Made by a program: the position numbers and the translations under genes. Shown piece after piece: positions 1 through 5,531 of a stretch of 5,531 bases of DNA. Within the stretch, counting starts at the first letter, position 1, and each line of letters begins with the position of its first letter. Location: contig SKGZ01000025.1 in assembly GCA_007117175.1 (NCBI GenBank), positions 1 to 5,531 on the forward strand, given 5' to 3'. The DNA is from Bacteriovoracales bacterium (GTDB lineage: Bacteria > Bdellovibrionota > Bacteriovoracia > Bacteriovoracales > Bacteriovoracaceae). The notes beneath the pieces are model-generated. The model saw only the letters and a program-made list of their open reading frames with translations, was not told the origin of the DNA and made no database searches.

Positions 1-220
1 CCAAATAAGGAATCGCCTTTTCTTTAGCTATTTTTTGACAAGAAGAAGCCACCGGCAGTACAAAGAGACCAAAGCCCATTAATTTCAAAAAATCACGACG
101 ACCTTTTTCCGTTTGTCCTACATCAAAAAATCCATCTGGAAACTCATTGTGACGCTTTTCCAGGGAGTAATTTTTATCTTCGACATTTTGCCAGTAATTC
201 ATTTCTTTTTGATCACTCAT
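1..220 (-). CDS. actB: ActB, alternative complex III Tat-exported iron-sulfur/molybdopterin-oxidoreductase-like subunit (N-terminal 73 residues only)
   Basis: The minus strand is open from an ATG at 220 to the window edge, giving 73 codons plus one base; the rest lies outside. The visible protein starts MSDQKEMNYWQNVED and has an EFPDGFFD stretch (26-33). A twin-arginine export motif follows, GRRDFLKLMGF with Arg41/Arg42, then a hydrophobic stretch to about residue 58, Cys61 in an ASSC context, and KAIPYL (68-73). This order (YW motif, EFP, late RRxFLK, Cys, then IPY) is that of ActB N-termini, which carry a long cytoplasmic lead before the Tat core. In ACIII, ActB is the large periplasm-facing subunit, related to complex iron-sulfur molybdoenzymes; it holds Fe-S clusters but typically lacks the molybdopterin cofactor. 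Cys61 could be a weak lipobox, but the position before it is not the usual Leu. The gene follows actA by 20 bp and must be in the same operon. Identity is strong from the N-terminus and context; cluster ligands cannot be checked here. Confidence 0.85.
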   Translation of the reverse strand, partial: MSDQKEMNYWQNVEDKNYSLEKRHNEFPDGFFDVGQTEKGRRDFLKLMGFGLFVLPVASSCQKIAKEKAIPYL

Positions 221-227
221 ATGTCTA

Positions 228-234
228 TCCTTCT
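228..234 (-). promoter_or_regulatory. Ribosome binding site of actB
   Basis: On the minus strand AGAAGGA lies 7 nt before the ATG at 218-220. It sits in the 20-bp gap after the actA stop, which fixes the actB start and supports efficient translation from a shared actAB transcript. Confidence 0.7.
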
Positions 235-240
235 CTTTTT

Positions 241-1296
241 TTAATAGTGACAAGTGGCACAGTTAAATAATGTGCCAGGTATATCATCGGCTTCAGCATC
301 CTCTGCAAATGCAGGATCATGAGCACGGTGACAATTCAAACAAAAGCCCATAGAAAGATTGTGGACTTGCTTGACGATATCCATCTCTTCCACCGGTCCG
401 TGACAATCTTGACAAGAAACTTTTTCACTATTCACGTGCACACTGTGATTAAAAGCGGCAAAATCTGGAAGGTGGTGAACCTTCTCCCACTCAATGCTGC
501 GCTCTTGATCAATGGCTTCGTAAATTTTTTGCACTTCTTCAGAATCGGTTTTCACATAACTGTGACAGTTCATACATAAATTCACCGGAGGAATGGTTCC
601 ATGGCGACCTTTGTCTGCTCCGTAGTGACAGTACAGACAGGAGATCTCATTATCACCTGCGTGCACCTTATGAGAAAATTTAATGGGCTGCTCTGGAGCG
701 TAGCCAGTAGTATAGTCAGTAGACTTGGCAAACATCACCACTTCATAAACTCCACCAGCTAAGACTGAAAGAGCAATCAAGCCAAAGAAAGCACCTTTAA
801 GATAAATTCCACCGTAGAAAAAAACCAGTAATGCGAATGTCAGCCCGGCAATCACCGCTAAAACCACGAGAAGAGTTTGCCCCGCTTGAGAGTCCAAACC
901 AGCACGTGGCTGCAGATTTTCATCTTCAACACTTGCCACTACAGCAGCCTCTTCTTTGCTAGAAACTCCTCCAGAGGCGATAAATTCAATAATTGCCTTA
1001 GCCTCTTCATCACTGACGTCGTGAGCTGGCATGATGCGCTTATCCCACTCTTCAAATAAAGCCACTGCCTGTTCATCTCCACTCTGAATCACTGCTTGTG
1101 AGTTTTGAATGAACTTCACAATCCAATCTTCACTTCTCCTCTCAGTGACCCCCTTTAAACCAGGACCTACTAAGGGCTCTTCAGAGTCGATATTGTGACA
1201 GGCCATACAGCGAGTCGTCACATACTCTTCAGCATCAAAGGCAAGACCGCTCTTAAATGTGAAAATCATGATGAATAAAGTGAACCAAAATTTCAT
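241..1296 (-). CDS. actA: ActA-type multiheme cytochrome c of alternative complex III, fused to an N-terminal monoheme cytochrome c domain
   Basis: A 351-residue electron-transfer subunit of ACIII, the quinol-oxidising complex that replaces cytochrome bc1. The start is the ATG at 1294-1296, which follows GAGGGG by 7 nt and begins a signal peptide (MKFWFTLFIMIFTFKSGLA, cleavage near residue 19-20). Domain order: a class I monoheme cytochrome c at about 22-110, with CMACH at 30-34, a GPGLKG loop and the probable axial Met89 in MPAHD; an acidic linker; two hydrophobic segments at about 142-163 and 168-190; then a pentaheme ActA domain with CLYCH 220-224, CMNCH 241-245, CQDCH 295-299, CLNCH 319-323 and CATCH 346-350. 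The motifs FSHKVHAG, IPPVNLCMNCH and HLPDFAAFNHSVHV are characteristic of ActA. The signal peptide plus an even number of membrane segments places both heme domains in the periplasm. Canonical ActA is pentaheme with one N-terminal anchor, and the monoheme ActE is a separate protein, so this looks like a fusion. It is the first visible gene of the operon, followed by actB 20 bp later. Confidence 0.9.
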   Translation of the reverse strand: MKFWFTLFIMIFTFKSGLAFDAEEYVTTRCMACHNIDSEEPLVGPGLKGVTERRSEDWIVKFIQNSQAVIQSGDEQAVALFEEWDKRIMPAHDVSDEEAKAIIEFIASGGVSSKEEAAVVASVEDENLQPRAGLDSQAGQTLLVVLAVIAGLTFALLVFFYGGIYLKGAFFGLIALSVLAGGVYEVVMFAKSTDYTTGYAPEQPIKFSHKVHAGDNEISCLYCHYGADKGRHGTIPPVNLCMNCHSYVKTDSEEVQKIYEAIDQERSIEWEKVHHLPDFAAFNHSVHVNSEKVSCQDCHGPVEEMDIVKQVHNLSMGFCLNCHRAHDPAFAEDAEADDIPGTLFNCATCHY

Positions 1297-1303
1297 AACA
1301 CAA

Positions 1304-1309
1304 CCCCTC
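1304..1309 (-). promoter_or_regulatory. Ribosome binding site of actA (decides the start)
   Basis: On the minus strand GAGGGG lies 7 nt upstream of the ATG at 1294-1296. The frame stays open 20 codons further to a GTG at 1354-1356, but only the ATG puts a signal peptide at the N-terminus and has a well-spaced Shine-Dalgarno sequence. The extra upstream codons are therefore leader. Confidence 0.7.
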
Positions 1310-1346
1310 ACCATCACTACTAGCTGAAAAAAACGTTTAACACCAC

Positions 1347-1366
1347 GATCAGTCACCGGACTGATC
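1347..1366. promoter_or_regulatory. 20-bp inverted repeat (possible operator or leader hairpin)
   Basis: Perfect 8-bp arms, GATCAGTC (1347-1354) and GACTGATC (1359-1366), flank a 4-nt centre ACCG. The site is 51 bp upstream of the actA start codon in the divergent intergenic region. It could be a dimeric regulator site, or a hairpin in the actA 5' leader. Read on the plus strand the second arm is followed by TTTT, so it could also act as a short terminator against plus-strand antisense transcription entering from the act side. The sequence alone does not choose among these, and I do not recognise it as a known operator. Confidence 0.5.
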
Positions 1367-1414
1367 TTTTGTTGAATATTTGATCAAGTCTAATAGTTTA
1401 TTTATACAGTAAAA

Positions 1415-1443
1415 AATGTAATCCATATTGCCAGCATTTGCAA
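1415..1443 (-). promoter_or_regulatory. Candidate promoter for the actAB operon
   Basis: On the minus strand TTGCAA (1438-1443) and TACATT (1415-1420) are separated by exactly 17 bp and each match the sigma-70-type consensus at 4 of 6 positions. Transcription would start near 1408, giving an actA leader of about 110 nt that includes the 1347-1366 dyad. A nearby TATAAA (1401-1406, minus strand) is a better -10 box but has no matching -35. These AT-rich matches are suggestive only. Confidence 0.35.
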
Positions 1444-1456
1444 AGGGTGTTTTTAT
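1428..1456 (+). promoter_or_regulatory. Candidate promoter for the resB-like gene
   Basis: TTGCCA (1428-1433, 5 of 6 to TTGACA) and TTTTAT (1451-1456, 4 of 6 to TATAAT) are separated by 17 bp. Transcription would begin near 1463, about 42 nt before the ATG at 1505. The element physically overlaps the candidate act promoter on the other strand, so RNA polymerase could not occupy both at once. Assigned by consensus matching only. Confidence 0.35.
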
Positions 1457-1504
1457 TGTCCCAAAAGATTTTAACATCACTAGAGACAATAATTATTATT
1501 TCAA

Positions 1505-3085
1505 ATGAAAAGTTTAATTTCGCTATTCAAAAAAATTGAAACAACTTTGGGCAGTCTCAAGTTTGCGGTGATTATTATTTTGATTTTTGCAGTCTACTTA
1601 GCCTACGGAACGATTATCGAATCTTTTCACGGCGCCGAATATGCAGCTCGCGCCATCTATAAGCATCCCTTTTTTTTCCTCATTCAGCTTTGTATGTTTC
1701 TGTCCATTCTCATCGCCACACTTCACCGAATGCCACTGCAAAAAAGGCTCTACGGTTTTTATACTCTTCATGCAGGACTGCTGATTTTGTTCATTGGCTC
1801 CTTTATTTCTTTCCTAGCAGGAGTGGATGGAGTGCTGACCCTCTACCCTCAAACGGCTACTCAACAATTTGAATTGCAAAAAGATCAATTGATCATTCGC
1901 CCGGATAGACTCAACTCACAAAAATTTCACCAAATCACCTTACCCTATGCCTTTTCATCAAAAAATATTGACCTAAAGATCGACAATATTCATTTATTAC
2001 AATACTATCCCTTTGCTCAAATTGAAACAAAATGGCAAAAGAGCTCGCAAGATTATGATTCGGCCCATTACCTACTTGCTAATGAACAAGTGCAACAGGA
2101 CTTTTTCTTTTCACGCCATCCCCAGGCCATGTTAAAAGATCAATTGCAAATGGGCCCGTTAACCATCAACTTCTTTCCAGGGTTCTTATTTCAATGTGTG
2201 ACTCAATCAAGCGACTTTATCATCTGGAATGAGGAGCAAAAAAAATGCCTGAATGTTCAAAAGTCGAAAGTGATTGATCGTGCTGTTCAAGGAGAAATTT
2301 ACCAATTGATCACTGCTGAAAAAACATTTCGCTTCCAACCTGATGCAGCTCCCTTTGAACTGGATGAACAAAAACGTTTTCAGCCTAACTCTGGCTGGAG
2401 ATTGCTCAATAAAACTCAATTCACCCAAGGCCCCAATCTTATGCTCTTTGCTGATCAGTTGGCCTTTTTTCATCAAGATCAATGGCATTATCACTCACTG
2501 ACTGAATCTATCACTCTGCCTTGGATGAACTTTCAAATGCAGTTATTAAAACTCTCTCAAGATCAATACCCGGCCAAAATCATCTCTGCTACCAAGCCCG
2601 TGCTCGATGAAGGAAAGGTGGTGCAAGGCAATCTTAAGGCCATACAGATTCAATTAGATGATGAAATCTTTTGGGTGGATTCCCAAGAGCCGCTACAAAT
2701 GCGCGATCAAAATCAAAAAATTGTTTCCTTTAAGCTCTCTGCCCAAAGCTTAAAGCTGCCCTATGAAATCACGCTGAATGAATTTCGTATGGACACCGAT
2801 CCGGGAACTAAAAATCCCGCCAGTTATCAAAGTTTTGTAACAGTTTTTGACGGTCAGAAGACCACTCGCCACAATATTTCCATGAACCAACCGCTGGTGC
2901 ACCAGGACTTCACCCTTTACCAAAACTCCTACTTTAAAATTGCACCTGATGTCTATGGCAGCACCCTGACCGTCAACTACGATCCAGGGCGCAGTTGGAA
3001 GTACCTTGGCTCTTTACTGCTGGTGCTTGGAACTTTATGGCATTTTCTTTTGCGCAGAATTCAATGGCCGTTGACAAGGCGCTAG
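1505..3085 (+). CDS. resB: ResB-like (CcsB/Ccs1) cytochrome c biogenesis protein, system II
   Basis: A 526-residue inner-membrane protein of the ResB family. With ResC/CcsA it forms the heme-exporting cytochrome c synthase that attaches heme to CXXCH motifs in the periplasm. Membrane segments are visible at about 19-38, 54-73 and 86-106, followed by a large periplasmic domain (about 110-495) and a last segment at 498-516 ending in a basic tail. His89 in TLHAG of segment 3 is placed like the heme-related TM histidine of CcsB proteins; His513 lies in the last segment. The C-terminal NQPL-YQNSY-DPGRSWKYLGSLLL block is typical of ResB. Cys231 and Cys248 are in the periplasmic domain. The ATG at 1505 is the only plausible start, since an in-frame TAA sits at 1490-1492 and the next Met is residue 64, inside segment 2; there is no convincing Shine-Dalgarno sequence. 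No resC/ccsA follows; a tRNA comes 29 bp later. It diverges from actA, a likely client. Family call firm; the exact symbol is by analogy. Confidence 0.88.
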   Translation: MKSLISLFKKIETTLGSLKFAVIIILIFAVYLAYGTIIESFHGAEYAARAIYKHPFFFLIQLCMFLSILIATLHRMPLQKRLYGFYTLHAGLLILFIGSFISFLAGVDGVLTLYPQTATQQFELQKDQLIIRPDRLNSQKFHQITLPYAFSSKNIDLKIDNIHLLQYYPFAQIETKWQKSSQDYDSAHYLLANEQVQQDFFFSRHPQAMLKDQLQMGPLTINFFPGFLFQCVTQSSDFIIWNEEQKKCLNVQKSKVIDRAVQGEIYQLITAEKTFRFQPDAAPFELDEQKRFQPNSGWRLLNKTQFTQGPNLMLFADQLAFFHQDQWHYHSLTESITLPWMNFQMQLLKLSQDQYPAKIISATKPVLDEGKVVQGNLKAIQIQLDDEIFWVDSQEPLQMRDQNQKIVSFKLSAQSLKLPYEITLNEFRMDTDPGTKNPASYQSFVTVFDGQKTTRHNISMNQPLVHQDFTLYQNSYFKIAPDVYGSTLTVNYDPGRSWKYLGSLLLVLGTLWHFLLRRIQWPLTRR

Positions 3086-3100
3086 TGTCTCGATTAGATT
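3071..3100 (+). promoter_or_regulatory. Candidate tRNA-Val promoter inside the end of resB
   Basis: A perfect TTGACA lies at 3071-3076, coding within the last residues of the resB product, followed after 18 bp by TAGATT (3095-3100, 4 of 6 including the key first T, A and final T). The predicted start near 3107 is about 8 nt before the tRNA. This would let the tRNA be expressed independently of resB. Read-through from resB remains an alternative source. Confidence 0.45.
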
Positions 3101-3114
3101 AGTTTTTCATCTGA

Positions 3115-3190
3115 GGGCGTTTAGCTCAGCTGGGAGAGCGCTACCCTTACAAGGTAGATGTCGGCAGTTCGATCCTGTCAACGCCCACCA
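3115..3190 (+). tRNA. tRNA-Val, anticodon TAC
   Basis: A 76-nt cloverleaf folds without mismatch. The acceptor stem is 3115-3121 with 3180-3186 (7 Watson-Crick pairs). The D stem GCTC/GAGC is at 3124-3127 and 3136-3139. The anticodon stem CTACC/GGTAG is at 3141-3145 and 3153-3157, around loop CTTACAA with anticodon TAC at 3148-3150. The T stem is 3163-3167 with 3175-3179 (one G-U pair), around TTCGATC. The discriminator is A3187, and the CCA end is encoded at 3188-3190. TAC reads GUA and, by wobble, other valine codons. It lies 29 bp after resB on the same strand and is followed by TTTTATT; the lon stop codon faces it 22 bp downstream. Confidence 0.97.
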
Positions 3191-3204
3191 TTTTATTCCC
3201 ACTG

Positions 3205-3240
3205 AAAAATTTCTAATTGGCTACTCTCTGAGTGTCAGCC
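3205..3240 (-). terminator. Weak candidate terminator at the 3' end of lon
   Basis: On the minus strand GGCT-GAC-ACTC / GAGT-AGCC can pair. The 4-bp outer stem is 3237-3240 with 3219-3222, and the 4-bp inner stem is 3230-3233 with 3223-3226; a 3-nt bulge interrupts them and the loop is 3 nt. A run of five T (minus strand) sits at 3205-3209, but about 9 nt separate hairpin and T tract, and the TAG stop falls between them. That spacing is poor for intrinsic termination, so this is tentative. Confidence 0.25.
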
Positions 3241-5531
3241 TGCTTTTCGCCATCGATAACAGTAAGATTGGCCCCGCCGATCGCCTTCATGAATTCCTCT
3301 GGATTTGCTAAATTAAGTGCCACCTTTAAAACATCCTCGCAAAGGCTGACAGGAATAATTTCAAGGTCAGATTTAATTTCATCTGGAATTTTAGTTAAGT
3401 CCTTGGCATTCTTTTGCGGAATGACCACAGTCGAAATTCCTGCTTGCTTGGCAGCTAAAAGCTTCTCTTTCAATCCACCGATGGGCAGAACTCGCCCACG
3501 CAGTGTCACCTCGCCGGTCATGGCCACGTTTTGCTTCACTTCGATACCGGTAATGGCAGAACAAAGAGCAGTGGCTAAAGTAATCCCAGCAGAAGGGCCG
3601 TCCTTGGGAGTGGCTCCTTCAGGAACATGAATATGCAAGTCATGCTTTTCATACCAATCATAACTAATTCCTAGACGATCACTCATGGAACGAACGTAGC
3701 TAAGAGCAGTTTTAGCAGACTCTTGCATCACTTCTCCGAGTTTCCCAGTGACTTGAATTTTCCCTGTTCCAGGAACCGTCACCACTTCAACATTCAGAAC
3801 ATCTCCGCCCACGGAAGTCCAGGCCAGTCCATTCACCAGACCAATTTCCATTTTTTCCACCTGAATATCATTTTCATCAAAACGAACAGGGCCTAAGTAT
3901 TTTTCCACACTATTTTCATTCACTTGAAATTTTTTACCTTCAGGAATTTCCTCACTGACCACTTCAGTGGCAATCTTACGAGCAATAGTGTTCAAAAGAC
4001 GCTCTAATTCACGCACTCCCGCTTCTTTAGTGTAGCCGCGAATGACTCTGATAAAGGAGTTATCACTAAGCTTGACCTCATAGTTTTTTAAACCATTATT
4101 CTCCACTGCTCTTTTAATAAGGTAATTTTTGGCAATTTGCTGTTTTTCAAATGGGGTATAACCAGAGAGATGAATAATCTCCATACGATCACGCAATGGC
4201 CCTGGAATCATTGAAAGATCATTGGCCGTCATGATGAACATAACCTTAGAAAGATCATATTCAGACTCAATATAGTGATCAGAGAAGTTTTTATTTTGCT
4301 CAGGATCAAGCACCTCTAACATGGCCGAACTGGGGTCTCCACGAAAATCGCTATTCATTTTATCAATTTCATCAAGAAGGATGACTGGATTACCAGTTCC
4401 TGCTTTTTTCATGGCCTGCATAATTTTTCCTGGCATTGCCCCTACATAAGTTCGACGATGGCCGCGAATTTCAGCTTCATCGCGAACTCCACCTAGGGAG
4501 ATGCGAACAAACTTTCTATTCAAAGAAGTGGCCAAAGATCTGGCGATGGAGGTTTTCCCTACTCCTGGAGGTCCCGCTAAGCAAAGAATGGTTCCTCTGC
4601 CACCGTCACCCACTAACGAGCGAACTGAGAGATATTCCATTAAACGCTCTTTAACTTCATCTAATCCGTAGTGATCCTCATCTAAAATCTTACGAGCATG
4701 ATTCACATCATGATCATCTTGGGAGTATTCTTCCCAAGGAAGATTGAGCATCCAGTCAATATAGTTTCTGACAACAGCCGACTCTGCTGACATGGGTGAC
4801 ATTGATTTAAGACGCCTGATTTCTTTTTTAGTTTTCTCTCTGGCTTCTTCCGGCATATTTTTCTTCTCTAGCCGTTCTTCCATTTCTGAAAGCTCATTCT
4901 TGCCATCATCACGGCCACCTAATTCTTTTTGAATAGCATTCATCTGCTCATTAAGATAATACTCTTTTTGAGATCGCTCCATTTGCGACTTAACACGAGT
5001 TCGAATTCTCTTCTCAACATTAATGATTTCAATCTCACCTTGCATTTTCCCTAAAAGAATCTGCAAGCGTTCTTCAATACTAAAAGCATTGAGAATTTCT
5101 TGTTTTTCATGAATCTTCATAGTTAAGTGAGCGACAATAATGTCTGCTAACTTCGAGCCATCATTAACTTGGGAAACACTCATTAAAAGTTCGGGTGGAA
5201 TACGCTTATTCATCTTCACGTACTGCTCAAAGGTGGACTTAATACTACGAACAGTCGCCTCTAACTCCACTTCACTTTTCACCTGATCAGGACAAGGAGT
5301 GACATTAGCGCTATAACCTTTATCGGTGCAGTTAAATTCATTAATCTTGGCCCGATATTTTCCTTCAATTAAAACCTTCACCGTATTATCAGGAATTCGC
5401 AGCATTTGAATAATTGAAACAACGACCCCCACATCGTAAAGATCATCTTGTGTAGGATTGAGAATACTGGCATCTTTTTGTGTTAATAAAAACAACTCAT
5501 TGCCATTTTTGGCTGCCTCTTCCAATGCTGA
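3213..5531 (-). CDS. lon: ATP-dependent serine protease Lon (5' end cut by window edge)
   Basis: Cytoplasmic AAA+ protease that unfolds and degrades damaged and regulatory proteins. The frame is open to the window edge, giving 772 residues (numbered here from the edge); comparison with E. coli Lon suggests about 35-45 N-terminal residues are missing. A TTG at 5523-5525 is not the start: the codons before it continue the family alignment (SALEEAA against E. coli CLEAA). Domains: the rest of the LonN substrate-binding domain (to about 165); a helical/coiled-coil part with MERSQKEYYLNEQMNAIQKELG (about 183-205); an AAA+ module with Walker A GPPGVGKT (320-327), Walker B VILLDEID (383-390), sensor-1 region TAND and Arg-finger region LRDRME; and a LonB-type protease domain with the Ser-Lys dyad Ser647 (PKDGPSAG) and Lys690 (GGLKEKLLAA). 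All catalytic motifs are intact. It ends in a short polar tail (about 745-772). It is convergent with tRNA-Val; its promoter is outside the window. Confidence 0.98.
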   Translation of the reverse strand, partial: SALEEAAKNGNELFLLTQKDASILNPTQDDLYDVGVVVSIIQMLRIPDNTVKVLIEGKYRAKINEFNCTDKGYSANVTPCPDQVKSEVELEATVRSIKSTFEQYVKMNKRIPPELLMSVSQVNDGSKLADIIVAHLTMKIHEKQEILNAFSIEERLQILLGKMQGEIEIINVEKRIRTRVKSQMERSQKEYYLNEQMNAIQKELGGRDDGKNELSEMEERLEKKNMPEEAREKTKKEIRRLKSMSPMSAESAVVRNYIDWMLNLPWEEYSQDDHDVNHARKILDEDHYGLDEVKERLMEYLSVRSLVGDGGRGTILCLAGPPGVGKTSIARSLATSLNRKFVRISLGGVRDEAEIRGHRRTYVGAMPGKIMQAMKKAGTGNPVILLDEIDKMNSDFRGDPSSAMLEVLDPEQNKNFSDHYIESEYDLSKVMFIMTANDLSMIPGPLRDRMEIIHLSGYTPFEKQQIAKNYLIKRAVENNGLKNYEVKLSDNSFIRVIRGYTKEAGVRELERLLNTIARKIATEVVSEEIPEGKKFQVNENSVEKYLGPVRFDENDIQVEKMEIGLVNGLAWTSVGGDVLNVEVVTVPGTGKIQVTGKLGEVMQESAKTALSYVRSMSDRLGISYDWYEKHDLHIHVPEGATPKDGPSAGITLATALCSAITGIEVKQNVAMTGEVTLRGRVLPIGGLKEKLLAAKQAGISTVVIPQKNAKDLTKIPDEIKSDLEIIPVSLCEDVLKVALNLANPEEFMKAIGGANLTVIDGEKQADTQRVAN

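Noticed and set aside
319..1059. Short plus-strand open frames opposite actA
   Set aside because: They are antisense to the heme-binding coding sequence, have no ribosome binding site or domain, and are explained by the actA frame.
1297..1356. Extended actA start at a GTG (1354-1356), adding 20 residues
   Set aside because: It would bury the signal peptide behind an RGVKRFF-type leader and has no well-placed ribosome binding site, whereas the ATG at 1296 has GAGGGG at 7 nt and begins the signal peptide directly.
1372..1387. FNR/CRP-type box upstream of actA (TTGAA...ATCAA)
   Set aside because: The half-sites are 6 nt apart instead of 4 and one is imperfect; the overlapping TTGATCAA is a bare 8-bp palindrome that is common in AT-rich DNA.
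2207..2494. 95-codon minus-strand open frame inside resB
   Set aside because: It is antisense to the ResB periplasmic domain, with no start signal or recognisable protein features.
3170..3215. Integration (att) site at the tRNA-Val 3' end
   Set aside because: No integrase, no repeat of the tRNA 3' end and no foreign-looking DNA is present; the tRNA is followed at once by the housekeeping lon gene.
3232..3630. 132-codon plus-strand open frame opposite the 3' end of lon
   Set aside because: It lies entirely antisense to the conserved Lon protease domain and its translation resembles no coherent protein; it is a by-product of lon codon usage.
5523..5525. TTG as the start codon of lon
   Set aside because: The frame continues through the window edge, and the preceding codons match the Lon N-terminal domain, so the gene simply begins outside the window.

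Overview
The window looks like ordinary chromosome from a Gram-negative, aerobically respiring bacterium with low-40s percent GC (estimated by eye). It carries the start of an alternative complex III (ACIII) operon, a system II cytochrome c biogenesis gene, one tRNA and a Lon protease. The periplasmic multiheme cytochrome, the Tat signal and ResB-type maturation together suggest a delta-proteobacterial-type lineage. Bdellovibrionota (Bdellovibrio/Bacteriovorax relatives) would fit, but that placement is inference and was not tested by any search.

Layout. Positions 1-1296, minus strand: the first two genes of an ACIII operon, actA (multiheme cytochrome c) followed after 20 bp by the 5' end of actB (Tat-exported molybdopterin-oxidoreductase-like/iron-sulfur subunit, cut by the window edge). 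Positions 1297-1504: a 208-bp divergent intergenic region with overlapping candidate promoters in both directions and a 20-bp dyad. Positions 1505-3085, plus strand: a ResB-like cytochrome c synthase subunit. Positions 3115-3190, plus strand: tRNA-Val(TAC) with encoded CCA, with a candidate promoter in the last codons of resB. Positions 3213-5531, minus strand: ATP-dependent protease Lon, complete at its C-terminus but missing roughly the first 35-45 residues beyond the window edge. It is convergent with the tRNA at a distance of 22 bp.

How the genes relate. ActA carries six CXXCH motifs and needs covalent heme attachment in the periplasm; ResB is half of the system II machine (ResBC/CcsBA) that performs this. 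Divergent placement of the maturation gene and its likely client around one control region is functionally sensible. ACIII itself takes electrons from menaquinol/quinol and passes them to cytochrome c or directly to a terminal oxidase. Lon and the tRNA are housekeeping neighbours with no evident functional link.

The most notable feature is ActA. It appears to be a natural fusion of an N-terminal monoheme class I cytochrome c (as in the separate ActE subunit) to a pentaheme ActA domain, joined by two membrane segments instead of the single N-terminal anchor usual for ActA. I see no mobile elements, CRISPR arrays, phage genes or clear horizontal transfer.
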